Shown here: piece after piece, positions 1 through 8,539 of the stretch | Numbering within the stretch: position 1 is the first letter of the stretch | Layout of the letters: each line of letters begins with the position of its first letter | Source: JAHJDR01 sp964609965 | GTDB taxonomy: Bacteria > UBA10199 > JADGCS01 | DNA: 64,000 nt | Assembly (NCBI GenBank): GCA_964609965.1 | Contig: CAZSTS010000012.1 | Span: forward strand, 1 to 64,000 | Reading direction: 5' to 3' | Made by a program: the position numbers and the translations under genes | Notes under the pieces: model-generated | The model's database searches: none | What the model saw: only the letters and a program-made list of their open reading frames with translations | What the model was told of the DNA's origin: nothing

Positions 1-145
1 TGGTTCAGGCTCAGGATCTGGTTCAGGATCTGGTTCAGGCTCTGGAACTGGTTCTGGATCTGGTTCAGGTTCGGGAACTGGTTCTGGATCGGGCTCGGGT
101 TCAGGAACTGGTTCTGGATCGGGCTCAGGCTCAGGTTCAGGTTCT
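1..145. repeat. Short tandem repeat encoding PEPx
   Basis: Tandem six-base units of the type GGTTCAGG/GGATCTGG run from the window edge to about 145. They encode the Pro-Glu-Pro-Asp/Val tail of the minus-strand gene. The hexamer period makes the tract prone to in-frame length change by slippage. Confidence 0.8.
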
Positions 146-747
146 TCGAGAATGAGCGTTCCAAAGGTGAGAGCTACATCATAATCTTCAAAAACATCTT
201 CTATCTTATTGCCCTCTTCATAGAGTGCAACAAATTCTTCCCCACAGCCGTGGCCAGTGAGTGCAACCTCTTCAAGGTATGGAAGCATTTCAGAATCAGC
301 GACATTATTTACAACTTCATCAAACAATGAAAAACCGCGAGTGGTAAAATATCTTTTTAAACGAGATCTTTTTCTCTGTAGAATTCTTTTGCACAAGTAT
401 TCACTCCGAACTTCGAATTGCGCATAAAGGACGAGTGTTTCATCAGTCAAAAATTCACTGTTTTCTATGCTCTCACTCACAACCTCATCATAATCTAAAT
501 CAACGCCTCGTCTTGTAATGTGGAATGATACAGCAGCATTTTTAATATCATCACTCAGGCACTCTAAATCATAGTTAGAATAAACCATGAGATTAAAGCC
601 ATTGCTAGAATACTCAGCTTCAAATGGTGGGTCTGTTTGTGTCACACAGTCATCATTTGCAAAAGCTGAATTGGAATTTAGAACAAGAATGATAGTGAAG
701 ATAATAAAGAATAAAACAGATAAAGTTCTCTTGTTGAAAAGGTACAT
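1..747 (-). CDS. Secreted protein with Pro-Glu-Pro-Asp repeat tail, cut by window edge
   Basis: Reads on the minus strand from an ATG at 747 with no stop for 249 codons, so the C-terminus lies outside the window. GGAG lies 5-6 bases before the ATG. Residues 1-30 form a signal peptide (basic MYLFNKR start, hydrophobic stretch, AFA end), so the protein is exported. Residues 31-200 are acidic, contain four cysteines (C-V-T-Q, E-C-L, L-C-K, H-G-C-G contexts) and match no family I recognise. From about residue 203 it becomes pure PEPD/PEPV/PEPE repeats, encoded by a 12-bp-like DNA repeat across 1-145. Such tails act as rigid extended spacers in many surface proteins. A surface role is inferred from the signal peptide and tail only. 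Confidence 0.8.
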   Translation of the reverse strand, partial: MYLFNKRTLSVLFFIIFTIILVLNSNSAFANDDCVTQTDPPFEAEYSSNGFNLMVYSNYDLECLSDDIKNAAVSFHITRRGVDLDYDEVVSESIENSEFLTDETLVLYAQFEVRSEYLCKRILQRKRSRLKRYFTTRGFSLFDEVVNNVADSEMLPYLEEVALTGHGCGEEFVALYEEGNKIEDVFEDYDVALTFGTLILEEPEPEPEPDPEPVPEPEPDPEPVPEPEPDPEPVPEPEPDPEPDPEPEP

Positions 748-976
748 GGATCTCCTTTCCGATCGATATAAACAGGGAACGACCAAATTATTATATACCC
801 CACATGACGGATGGGTTATTCACTGTTTTATGTTGCATGTTTAATGCCAAAGTTTACAAAAAAATAATTACTGGATAATGTTGAAGAAAATAGAGCGTCC
901 CATAATGCGACGGCAGGGAATGTGCAGATATGATCCAAAAACTGTAATTTTTTGTTACTGAAAAATTCAAAAATCT

Positions 977-1121
977 CCGGACACTAAAGTACCCTGCTAT
1001 ATACTATTGTCCCAGCTATCTTACTATTCTACCTTGTGAAACCGTTATAAATTGGGCACAAAAATGGCGCTATAAGGAAGAATTGTAATTATTTTTTCCG
1101 TCTGAAAGGAGGGAACAAAAG
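977..1121. repeat. Diverged intergenic element, copy 1 (in the 748-1135 gap)
   Basis: The 388-bp gap 748-1135 has no gene I can support. Its right part shares colinear blocks with 3776-4080: GGCACTgAAGTACtCgGCT-like at the left, a CCAG..ctatgcTgTTCTAC-like block in the middle and TTTTTTCCGTCTGA followed by a GA-rich stretch and AAAA at the right. Copy 1 lacks the two hairpins of copy 2. It could be a decayed non-coding mobile element or a structured RNA. The left part of the gap also holds a TATATAATAA-type stretch that may be a -10 region for the minus-strand gene starting at 747. Confidence 0.4.
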
Positions 1122-1135
1122 ACACTTTTAAATGA

Positions 1136-2317
1136 TCAATAACTATACTCTGCAGCAATTTGCCCTAGATCATACAAGGCTTCTTGCTTATCACTCTCAT
1201 CAAAATAAACGCTGCCTATTGTCGTCCCATCGCTATACCACGTTTCTACACCATCATATTCCCAATTAAGAAGCATGAGCACATTTGGCACCTCTAAGAG
1301 CGCTGTGCCATAGGTTAAGATTTCATTAGCAGACATTGCATAAAAAGTTCTATGGGTTGCCGCGCGCCACCCTGTTTGTCCGCTTTCACCATTACCGCCA
1401 TCACAAATATTAAGACCCATGACAATACCAACACCTAAACTTTCTGCAGCAGCTGCATTTTCTTGAGCGTAATCATCTACATCAACATCACCATCTCCAT
1501 CAAAATCAGAAACCTCACCATTATCAATGTCAACAGTTGTGAATTGGTTTATAAACGCATCCACATATCCATAAGTGCCGGAAGAAGGATTTGGTGCATT
1601 GCTGGCCCTTTCACGAACAAGGGTCATAAGAGTAGGAAACAATGTTTTGCTATGCTGTGCTATGTCTTCAAGATCTGCAGCCGAAGGATCTGAACCAGCA
1701 AAGTTATAAATATCATCTAAAACTATGTGACCGATCAAGGTGCCATCTTCAATAAACGCATCAACACCAGAACCAATCCAGTCATCGAGTTCAGCTTTCC
1801 ACGTAACCTTATCAAAATCTGTTGTGTAATCTGGCGAAGGGGTCATTTGTAAAACAACCTTCATTCCTGCATCCCTAATAACAGGCAAGAAAGTGCCTAC
1901 TGTCCAAGTAGGGCCAGATGATCTTATCACAAAGACTGTCGCGCCAAGCCTTGTTTGAACATCCAAAAATCCCTCTGCATCATGATAACCATTCAATCCC
2001 CAAAAGCCATAAGGAATACCCGATGAAATTTCGCCTTCGCCTTCACCTTCGCCTTCTCCTCCCTGCTCTGCGAAGCCTTCTTCAGAAGGCGAAGCAGAGT
2101 CGTCCATCGTTTCTTCGTCCACCGCAACCTCGTCTATTGTTTCTTCACTGTCTGTTGTTGAAGACTCTGACTCCAACCCGGATTCTGTTTCTGTGCTAGG
2201 TGTAGAGTCTGTTGTTGAAGAATCTGGAACCTGGGATTGGCAATTTACAAATACAAAGCTTACCAGGAGAAGAAAAAGCATTAAGGAAAGTTTTTTTTTG
2301 AATTTACGATAAATCAT
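1136..2317 (-). CDS. Lipoprotein with TIM-barrel-like domain and EF-hand-type loop
   Basis: 393 aa. Residues 1-26 form a lipoprotein signal with lipobox Cys26 (VFVNC). Residues 27-98 are a Ser/Thr/Asp/Glu linker ending in GEGEGEGE. From residue 101 (IPYGFWGLNGYHD) a globular domain has the alternating strand and helix pattern of a glycoside hydrolase-type (beta/alpha)8 barrel, for example VFVIR at 128, KVVLQMTP at 153 and HIVLDDIYNF near 197. Residues 271-282 (DFDGDGDVDVDD) resemble a dockerin or EF-hand calcium loop. I cannot assign a GH family. The linker style matches the GH5 lipoprotein 2.5 kb downstream, which suggests both act at the cell surface on carbohydrate. That role is inferred. 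Confidence 0.7.
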   Translation of the reverse strand: MIYRKFKKKLSLMLFLLLVSFVFVNCQSQVPDSSTTDSTPSTETESGLESESSTTDSEETIDEVAVDEETMDDSASPSEEGFAEQGGEGEGEGEGEISSGIPYGFWGLNGYHDAEGFLDVQTRLGATVFVIRSSGPTWTVGTFLPVIRDAGMKVVLQMTPSPDYTTDFDKVTWKAELDDWIGSGVDAFIEDGTLIGHIVLDDIYNFAGSDPSAADLEDIAQHSKTLFPTLMTLVRERASNAPNPSSGTYGYVDAFINQFTTVDIDNGEVSDFDGDGDVDVDDYAQENAAAAESLGVGIVMGLNICDGGNGESGQTGWRAATHRTFYAMSANEILTYGTALLEVPNVLMLLNWEYDGVETWYSDGTTIGSVYFDESDKQEALYDLGQIAAEYSY

Positions 2318-2454
2318 ATAAATACTTAAGTTTCTTTGTTATTTATATATCAGATTTATCGGGTTTATCGCGCAAATGTTTCTTTTTATTGAATTTTTTG
2401 GACACAAATGTGTCCAGCTTCTTTTGAAATCCCACAACAAGAAATTGCACAGGA

Positions 2455-3672
2455 TCAGGATTGGATACCAACCTCTCCCTCAAGCTTCCCTATAACCATT
2501 GTCCCACAAGAATCACTCCACACATTAACAGTTGTTCGACACATATCAAGAACACGATCAACCGCAATGATAAGCCCTACTCCCTCCAAAGGAAGTCCAA
2601 CAGCTGTGAGAACAATGGACATCATAACAAGTCCAGCCATGGGAATGCCTGCTGCGCCAATCGATGCCAAAAGCGCTGTAATGACAACAACCATCTGTGA
2701 CACAAAACTGAGCTCTACTCCATAAGCCTGTGCAATAAACATCACAGCCACACATTCATAAAGGGCTGTGCCATCCATATTTATGGTGGCTCCTAGTGGT
2801 AACACAAAACTGGACACCTTGTTAGATACCTTTGCGTTTTTCTCAACGCATTCCAAAGTAAGAGGAAGCGTTGCAGAAGAAGATGCTGTTGAAAAAGCAG
2901 TTAAAAGAGCCGCACCCATATGCTTAAAGAAATGCATAGGATTGTATCTTGCCATAAAACGCAAAATAAGTGGCAAAGTAATAAATGCGTGAATGACCAA
3001 AGCCATAAAAACAGTCAACGCATACCAGCCTAAAGGAATGAATGCGTCAAATCCCGTTGTGCCCACAAGCTTTGTGAGATAACCCCAAATACCAATAGGA
3101 GCAAAAAGAAGTACAATGTGAGTCACCTTCATCATGACCTGAAAACCAGCATTAAATAGGTTTTCTAAGGAAGTTCTTAAATTCCCCTTAGGCAATTGTG
3201 TAATCCCAATCCCCAAAAAAACACAAAAAACAATTATAGGAAGCATCTGTCCATCTGAAGCAGCTTTTACAGCATTTGCTGGAATCATCCTTATAAAGAC
3301 ATCAACAAGACTTCCTGCATTACCAGCATTCATTGTAACAGCTTCTTTTAACCCAAGATCTGCACCCACCCCAGGTTGAATCACATTAACAAGAACCAAT
3401 CCAGTAAGAATCGCCATAAAGGAAGTACAAATATAATACAAAAGGGTCTTTCCCCCCATTTTTCCCAGATTTGTTGCACTGCCAACACCAATAATCCCCG
3501 ATACAATAGAAGTGAAAATCAAAGGAACAATAAGCATCTTCAACAAACGTGTGAAAACAGTGGCGAGAAAAGCAGCAACATCAATAACAAATGTATCGTG
3601 AAACAACCACCCACTTAAAACTCCAACAAAAACCGCGATTAAAATCCAACCTGTTAGTGATATTTTTTTCAT
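2455..3672 (-). CDS. Dicarboxylate/amino acid:cation symporter (DAACS family)
   Basis: 405 aa from the ATG at 3672 (MKKISLTGWILIAV), preceded by AAAGGAGA. An in-frame ATG upstream at 3921 adds 83 residues with no membrane character and is rejected. The protein has about eight hydrophobic segments and both family signatures: the serine-rich re-entrant loop STASSSATLPLTL and the substrate/cation motif GATINMDGTALYE. GltP/GltT/DctA homologues import glutamate, aspartate or C4-dicarboxylates with protons or sodium through the inner membrane. The substrate cannot be told from sequence alone. It stands alone on this strand, and its 5' region is a repeat-rich gap shared with the divergent SDR gene. 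Confidence 0.9.
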   Translation of the reverse strand: MKKISLTGWILIAVFVGVLSGWLFHDTFVIDVAAFLATVFTRLLKMLIVPLIFTSIVSGIIGVGSATNLGKMGGKTLLYYICTSFMAILTGLVLVNVIQPGVGADLGLKEAVTMNAGNAGSLVDVFIRMIPANAVKAASDGQMLPIIVFCVFLGIGITQLPKGNLRTSLENLFNAGFQVMMKVTHIVLLFAPIGIWGYLTKLVGTTGFDAFIPLGWYALTVFMALVIHAFITLPLILRFMARYNPMHFFKHMGAALLTAFSTASSSATLPLTLECVEKNAKVSNKVSSFVLPLGATINMDGTALYECVAVMFIAQAYGVELSFVSQMVVVITALLASIGAAGIPMAGLVMMSIVLTAVGLPLEGVGLIIAVDRVLDMCRTTVNVWSDSCGTMVIGKLEGEVGIQS

Positions 3673-3775
3673 GGGAGAATCTCCTTTAATAAAATTGAAA
3701 CAAAGTCTTAAAGAAGATTTCAACCAGAGTCCAGCAAAACATTGATCATATGACACAGAACATAGTAATAAATTT

Positions 3776-4080
3776 CCAGGCACTGAAGTACTCGGCTTTA
3801 TGCCCCCCAAACGAAAACCAAATTTGCCGTAAGGCAAAAATAAACCATCCCTATTATGGAGCTGACTGAAAAAATGTTGATAACTTGAATCAACGTCAAT
3901 CAGCTTTTGTCCCGCTGCCAAAGGCAGCCTACAAAAGCTGACCAGATTGGCTATGCTGTTCTACATTTTTTTAGCGAAGCCCTGTACCGGATGGTTCAGG
4001 GCGAAACGGTCAGCGTAATAATGGGGATAAAAAGAACCCTCTTCATTTTTTTCCGTCTGAGAAGAGAGGGGCAAAAAAAA
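3776..4080. repeat. Diverged intergenic element, copy 2, with two hairpins
   Basis: Fills most of the 427-bp gap 3673-4099 between divergent genes. It shares ordered blocks with 977-1121 in the same orientation, including TTTTTTCCGTCTGA. It additionally contains the nested hairpin at 3901-3940 and a second hairpin GCCCTG...CAGGGC near 3978-4001. No open reading frame of quality is seen. Promoters of the symporter and the SDR gene must lie in or beside it. Confidence 0.4.
3901..3940. repeat. Nested hairpin
   Basis: A perfect 10-bp inverted repeat, CAGCTTTTGT (3901-3910) against ACAAAAGCTG (3931-3940), encloses a second perfect palindrome GCTGCCAAAGGCAGC (3914-3928). The inner unit is one of a family found at the centre of other repeats in this window. 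Confidence 0.75.
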
Positions 4081-4099
4081 CCTTCTTCAAGGAGCATTT

Positions 4100-4795
4100 A
4101 TGCCAACAATTCTTATTACAGGATCAAACAGAGGCTTAGGCCTTGAATTTGTAAAACAATATGCCAAAGATGAATGGGATGTGATTGCGTGTTGCCGCAC
4201 GCCAGACAAAGCAGATGAACTGCAAACTCTTGCAAAAAATCATGAAGGCAAGGTTTCAGTGCACAAATTAGATGTCAGCGATTTCAAAGCTATTGAAGAG
4301 TTTGGTACGAAATTCAAAGGCAGACCCATTGATGTTTTGATCAATAATGCAGGGGTTTATGAGCGTCTCAAAAATCAATTTGGCCAAATTGACTATGATA
4401 ATTGGATTGAGAGCTTTCAAATCAACACTCTAGCCCCCATAAAAATGGCAGAAATATTCATCGAAAATGTAGCCAAAAGCGAGAAAAAGACTATTATTTC
4501 AATATCCAGCAAGGTGGGAAGCATTGCTGATAACACTTCTGGCAAACGCTACATCTACCGCTCTACAAAAACAGCACTTAATATGGCAGTAAAATCTCTC
4601 TCTATTGACTTAAAGCCTCAAGGTATCATAGCTGTTTCCCTGCACCCAGGCTGGGTTTTAACAGATATGGGCGGCCCAAATGCTTTGATTGATACCAAAA
4701 AAAGCATTCAGGGCATGAAACAGGTCATACAGAATCTTACCATGACAGATTCAGGTAAGTTTTTAAATTACGATGGAACAGAAATCCCGTGGTAG
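4100..4795 (+). CDS. Short-chain dehydrogenase/reductase (SDR family)
   Basis: 231 aa, with AAGGAG nine bases before the ATG. The classical SDR landmarks are all present: nucleotide-binding TGSNRGLG at residues 7-14, NNAG at 82-85, the catalytic serine region SISS around 134-137, and the catalytic YxxxK pair Tyr153/Lys157. The length is typical for single-domain SDRs. Such enzymes are cytoplasmic NAD(P)-dependent oxidoreductases of the Rossmann fold. The closest type looks like the C-factor/sniffer-like group, but the substrate is unknown. It is followed after 26 bases by the GH5 lipoprotein gene on the same strand. Confidence 0.9.
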   Translation: MPTILITGSNRGLGLEFVKQYAKDEWDVIACCRTPDKADELQTLAKNHEGKVSVHKLDVSDFKAIEEFGTKFKGRPIDVLINNAGVYERLKNQFGQIDYDNWIESFQINTLAPIKMAEIFIENVAKSEKKTIISISSKVGSIADNTSGKRYIYRSTKTALNMAVKSLSIDLKPQGIIAVSLHPGWVLTDMGGPNALIDTKKSIQGMKQVIQNLTMTDSGKFLNYDGTEIPW

Positions 4796-4821
4796 ACTTG
4801 GAACCTGTGACCTGAAACGCT

Positions 4822-6099
4822 ATGAAATTCGTCAATTACTCAATCATCCTCTTCTGTATTTTCTGTTTTATATTCTCTCAATGTAGTCCAGGCACCTTAC
4901 AGTTCACAAACGATGATTCAATATCAGAAGATGAGTCCATTTCTTCGAATGATGAAAGTAATAGCGATGATAATGATTCAGATTCTGAGGATGATGTGGA
5001 AAATGAAACACTGCCAGACGAAATTGATGTAGGTTACAAGTTTCAGGTCTCAGGCAATCAAATTTATCATGACGGTAATAGAATTAATCTTTTAGGCATT
5101 AACTGGTTTGGTTTCGAAACAGGCAACCATGTCTTTCATGGCCTGTGGCAAAAAAATTACCTAGATCTCATCGACCAGATGGAAGACCTTCATTTCAACG
5201 CCATCCGTATCCCTGTTTGTCCAGACTCTCTCCACAGTGCAGAGGCCACGTCTATTAACACGTACGAAAATCCAACGCTTGATGGTCTTGATTCACTAGA
5301 GCTTTTAGATTTGATGTTAGAAGAATTTAATAGTCGTCAAATTTACATTTTATTAGATGTGCACCGCATTGAATGCGATGTCACAACAGAACTTTGGTAC
5401 AGCAATTCTTATTCTGAACAAAATTGGATAGATGATCTTGTTCTCATGGCTTCACGTTACAGTCATCTTGATTATTTCATGGGGATCGATCTCTTTAATG
5501 AACCTCATGGTGCAGCCACATGGGGCACTGGCGATGATGACACAGATTGGAAACTAGCGGTTGAAACAGCAGCAGAAGAAATACTGGCTGCAAACAATAA
5601 CATCCTCATTTTTGTCGAAGGCATTCAAGAAAACGCTCTCTGTTCCTCGACTGAATACGAACACTGGTGGGGAGGCAATATCGAACCACAAGAATGCTAT
5701 GCCTTGGATGTTGATCCATTAAAACTCGTGTTCACCCCTCATGTGTATGGACCTGATGTCTACTGGCAATCTTATTTTTCTGACATGGACTTTCCAAACA
5801 ACATGCCCGCTATTTGGAATGAGCATTTTGGTTTTTTGGTTGATGAGATTCCGATTGTGCCTGGTGAGTTTGGTGGAAAATATGGTGAGGGTCATGCCGA
5901 AGACATTATCTGGCAAGATGCCTTTGTTGATTACATGATCGATAATAATATGTGTTCATTCTTTTATTGGTGTTTGAATCCTAACTCAGGAGATACTGGC
6001 GGAATTTTGGATGATGACTGGGAAACCGTGAAAGAAGCCAAATACCAAAACCTTTGTCGATTGATGGAGCATTGTGATGCTAGTATCACATGTAACTAG
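4822..6099 (+). CDS. Glycoside hydrolase family 5 lipoprotein (cellulase/mannanase type)
   Basis: 425 aa. Lipobox Cys21 (FSQC) predicts a lipid-anchored, surface or periplasmic protein. Residues 30-70 are a Ser/Asp/Glu/Asn linker. The catalytic domain covers about 72-420: INLLGINWFGFETG near 88, AIRIPV near 127, LLDVHR at 177-182, acid/base Glu227 in LFNEP, HVY near 307 and the nucleophile Glu349 in PGEFGG. These are the GH5 landmarks for retaining cleavage of beta-1,4-glycans such as cellulose or mannan. The subfamily and substrate are not determinable here. The gene ends in a CTAGCTACTAG stutter that also supplies the stop codon of the convergent neighbour. No clear Shine-Dalgarno site is seen; the ATG is chosen by the signal peptide. 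Confidence 0.88.
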   Translation: MKFVNYSIILFCIFCFIFSQCSPGTLQFTNDDSISEDESISSNDESNSDDNDSDSEDDVENETLPDEIDVGYKFQVSGNQIYHDGNRINLLGINWFGFETGNHVFHGLWQKNYLDLIDQMEDLHFNAIRIPVCPDSLHSAEATSINTYENPTLDGLDSLELLDLMLEEFNSRQIYILLDVHRIECDVTTELWYSNSYSEQNWIDDLVLMASRYSHLDYFMGIDLFNEPHGAATWGTGDDDTDWKLAVETAAEEILAANNNILIFVEGIQENALCSSTEYEHWWGGNIEPQECYALDVDPLKLVFTPHVYGPDVYWQSYFSDMDFPNNMPAIWNEHFGFLVDEIPIVPGEFGGKYGEGHAEDIIWQDAFVDYMIDNNMCSFFYWCLNPNSGDTGGILDDDWETVKEAKYQNLCRLMEHCDASITCN

Positions 6100-6124
6100 C
6101 TACTAGCTACTAACTACTAGCTAC
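6096..6124. repeat. CTACTAG stutter repeat at convergent gene ends
   Basis: CTAGCTACTAGCTACTAACT and onward. The word supplies TAG stop codons on both strands: the plus-strand GH5 gene stops at 6097-6099 and the minus-strand EEP gene stops at 6117-6119, both inside the repeat. Confidence 0.75.
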
Positions 6125-7358
6125 CATCCCCTTCCCCCTTCACCTCAAAATCCAACAACACAGGATCATGATTTGAGATTGGATCTCCATCTTTAAAGAG
6201 ATGTTGGATCACCTTAGGCCGCTCTGCCCCAGGAGCCTGGCTCGGTTTGACACCCTTATTAGCTGCAAACCAATCATACTTGAATGGCACTTTTTCATCT
6301 CGGGATTTGAGCAAACGACCTGTGAGTTTTTGTAAGAAGTCATTTGATCTTAAAGGCCCGAGTAATTCTGCTGTTTTACTATGAAAGCTCCCTACACCCA
6401 ACTCATTAAAAGATTTAAAGTCAAAACCCTGTTTTTCAAAATCATGAAATAACTTTTTCTCAAAATGGCGCTCTGGATAAATATGATGTTCTTCAACAAT
6501 GTAATCAATTCCTCTAAAAACTTTATTAACAACGCTTGTAAAAAAATGATTTGGAGATTTGCAGTTATAAGTTGATGTTTTAAGGTCTCCCCCAATGAGA
6601 ATAGGGTTAGATGTGTTCTCATTTTTAAGATAATTTAAAATCGCTTGAGTATGCAGGTGACGCTCTCTTTGAGATGACAAGCCTGGTAAATTAGCACAAA
6701 CCAGAGTGAGTTTATCGTCACCAACTTGAGCATCAGCTATGACAGCCTTGTGACAGCCTATGCGCTTATTAGGGCCCTTCATGGGATCATGATAATTTTT
6801 AAGAGGGATGACGCGCAGATTCGACAAAGGCAAGCGAGTCATAATAGCGTTTCCTTCTAGCCCAAGATATTGATGTGTTTTTGCGTGCGCCCAGTCTAAA
6901 TGAAGATAAGATGTAGCAAAAAAATAATTATACCCCAGTTCAATGGCAAGATCTCTAATCACATTAATATTTTGAGAACGCCAACTACTCACATCAACCC
7001 CTGGCAGAAAATAAATATCTGCCCGACTAACCATGGCACGATTTCTCAATGTCTCTAAAATGCCTTTAAAGTTTATGCCATGCTCTAGATGCCATAAAAT
7101 AGCTCTATAAAACGATTTATCTCTTCCTGAATCTTCATCAGCAAAACAACCGTATTCATAACCATTAATCACAGACTCAATTTTAGGTTTGAGTGTTTTA
7201 TAGATATTGGATTTGATGAGTTTGCGGGTAGACAAGAATGTAGCTAGCTTGGCAAATTCCGAACTCAGTTTATGCCGAAGAACGCATTCCTTTTCTGCTG
7301 TGTCTGTTGATTCTTCATCTGATAAATCGGATAGTTTTTTTTGTAAGTCTTCGGTCAT
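6117..7358 (-). CDS. Endonuclease/exonuclease/phosphatase (DNase I-like) superfamily protein
   Basis: 413 aa, cytoplasmic by lack of a signal peptide. After an N-terminal helical segment of about 120 residues, it shows the EEP-fold pattern: INVIRDLAIELGYNYFF near 152, GNAIMTRLPL near 190 (like the GNAILSR motif), LTLVCANLPG near 230, the metal/catalytic-type LIGGDLKTSTYN (GDxN-like, but with Lys where Phe/Tyr is usual) and a C-terminal SNHDPVLLDF, equivalent to SDHxP. Family members hydrolyse phosphodiester bonds in nucleic acids, lipids or sphingomyelin. The substrate here is unknown. It overlaps no gene but converges on the GH5 gene with 17 bases between the stops. Confidence 0.75.
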   Translation of the reverse strand: MTEDLQKKLSDLSDEESTDTAEKECVLRHKLSSEFAKLATFLSTRKLIKSNIYKTLKPKIESVINGYEYGCFADEDSGRDKSFYRAILWHLEHGINFKGILETLRNRAMVSRADIYFLPGVDVSSWRSQNINVIRDLAIELGYNYFFATSYLHLDWAHAKTHQYLGLEGNAIMTRLPLSNLRVIPLKNYHDPMKGPNKRIGCHKAVIADAQVGDDKLTLVCANLPGLSSQRERHLHTQAILNYLKNENTSNPILIGGDLKTSTYNCKSPNHFFTSVVNKVFRGIDYIVEEHHIYPERHFEKKLFHDFEKQGFDFKSFNELGVGSFHSKTAELLGPLRSNDFLQKLTGRLLKSRDEKVPFKYDWFAANKGVKPSQAPGAERPKVIQHLFKDGDPISNHDPVLLDFEVKGEGDGS

Positions 7359-7412
7359 GGTTCTCTCATTTACGTACTAAATGTAATCTACTTTGTAAAT
7401 AATGTTCAAGAT

Positions 7413-7476
7413 GGGCCTCAGGGCCTCAGGGCCTCAGGGTCCCGGGAACCCAAGAACCTGGGGCCCCGAGAACCTC
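7413..7476. repeat. GGGCCTCA / GAACC stutter repeat
   Basis: Three consecutive GGGCCTCA units followed by CCCGGGAACC, CAAGAACCTG and CCCGAGAACC words. Much richer in GC than the surrounding DNA. It lies between the divergent EEP gene and the next plus-strand gene. Confidence 0.7.
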
Positions 7477-7520
7477 AAAAAATCTTGACTCCTCACTTCG
7501 AAAATGATCCTTGGAAGACA

Positions 7521-8165
7521 ATGAAAAACATCTACATACTTGGTGGCCATAAACTCTCTTGCTCCTACTATGAAAAGATCAAAGCAGCCAAAGAACAAGG
7601 CAGAATAGATTACGATGGAATTTTTCTTGTTGATGATCAACCCTATCATGAATTTATTCTTACGCTAGACGCTAGACGCATCACGCTAGACGCAATAATC
7701 CCCGACCACACAGCCAAACATGTTATGCTTCAAGTATTTATGGATCTGGCCAGAAAAGAATCGTTTACACCTGTTCTCAATCCAATAAACCTCGATATAC
7801 AAACACCGTATCTAAACAAGCTCGAAGAAGAATCCATCTGGGCTATGAGTTATGCCACATGGACTTGTCCTATGTATTGTGATGAGCCAGAGGTTTGCCC
7901 TCATACAAAGAAAAAGAGAGATTGGGAGATGGGTGAGATTTGCTCCTACGAGCCTACGAGCCCACGCACCTACGACAAACAGTCTACGAACTGTTACAGC
8001 TTTTCCTGTGAACCTTTGGTGGATGAAATTGTTTTTATTCCAATGGAATCTATAACGAATCAGATTCAAGATTTTCAGAAAAAACTCAAAAAAGAACCTC
8101 CTAAAGAAGTTTTTGTTTTCACACACTCACATTGTCATGGAATTTTAGGAAAGTTTAAAATCTAA
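7521..8165 (+). CDS. Unknown cysteine-rich protein with two repeat-derived insertions
   Basis: 214 aa from the ATG at 7521 (MKNIYILGG), preceded by GGAAG at a short spacing. A TTG 36 bases upstream is possible but less likely. I do not recognise the family. A Cys/His-rich centre around residues 112-125 (CPMYCDEPEVCPH) could bind metal, and further cysteines follow. It ends with VFVFTHSHCHGILGKF, another His/Cys cluster. Two stretches derive from intergenic-type stutter DNA: about residues 47-58 (LDARRITLDA) and 142-157 (YEPTSPRTYDKQSTN). The 3' end overlaps the convergent next gene by four bases. Confidence 0.7.
   Translation: MKNIYILGGHKLSCSYYEKIKAAKEQGRIDYDGIFLVDDQPYHEFILTLDARRITLDAIIPDHTAKHVMLQVFMDLARKESFTPVLNPINLDIQTPYLNKLEEESIWAMSYATWTCPMYCDEPEVCPHTKKKRDWEMGEICSYEPTSPRTYDKQSTNCYSFSCEPLVDEIVFIPMESITNQIQDFQKKLKKEPPKEVFVFTHSHCHGILGKFKI
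7662..7694. repeat. ACGCTAGACGC stutter repeat inside a gene
   Basis: Three to four copies of CTAGACGC in frame inside the unknown plus-strand gene, encoding LDARRITLDA. The same word family occurs at 8743-8773 and 41396-41425. Confidence 0.7.
7945..7991. repeat. CCTACGAG stutter repeat inside a gene
   Basis: Imperfect CCTACGAG/CCCACGCA/CCTACGAC units in frame within the same unknown gene. The product is low in complexity and breaks up the Cys-rich region. Confidence 0.65.
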
Positions 8166-8539
8166 ACAAAGACATCGCCACCAATTTTTCTTTTATAACT
8201 AGCAAGAGAATCATCTGAAAAAGGATTGTTATCAGAATACCCTTTGTACTTAACAGTTTTTTGTAGTTCTTGTCCGCGTACATCATCCCATTTGTAACCA
8301 GTAAGACTGTCTAACTTTTGATTTGGCATTTCTGTACTCATTGCAAAGCTGCTTACGTCACGGTTAGGAATTCGAGGTTGATCAAGACCATCAAGATCCT
8401 CAAATTCTACATCAATAGCATCAAGAGGCTTAATCTTGTCCACATTAAGCAAAGAACGAGTCTTTGCAATCTCAGTATTCTCTGGAGTCTCAACGTAGCG
8501 AACAGGGGTGTTTGTGCCAATTTTAGCAACTGAACTCAT
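8162..8539 (-). CDS. Hypothetical protein
   Basis: 125 aa, acidic, with no signal peptide, membrane segment or known motif. The start is supported by AAAGAGA five bases before the ATG. The protein looks largely disordered, with many Asp, Ser and Asn residues, and a C-terminal YKGYSDNNPFSDDSLASYKRK stretch shorter than a domain. It converges on the previous gene with a 4-base overlap. I do not recognise it. Confidence 0.6.
   Translation of the reverse strand: MSSVAKIGTNTPVRYVETPENTEIAKTRSLLNVDKIKPLDAIDVEFEDLDGLDQPRIPNRDVSSFAMSTEMPNQKLDSLTGYKWDDVRGQELQKTVKYKGYSDNNPFSDDSLASYKRKIGGDVFV

Noticed and set aside
1..145. Repeat array resembling a CRISPR
   Set aside because: Units are six bases, have no spacers and code for PEPD in frame of an exported protein.
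3673..4099. Insertion sequence remnant with transposase
   Set aside because: Hairpins and repeat blocks are present, but no frame encodes transposase-like residues and no target duplication can be seen.
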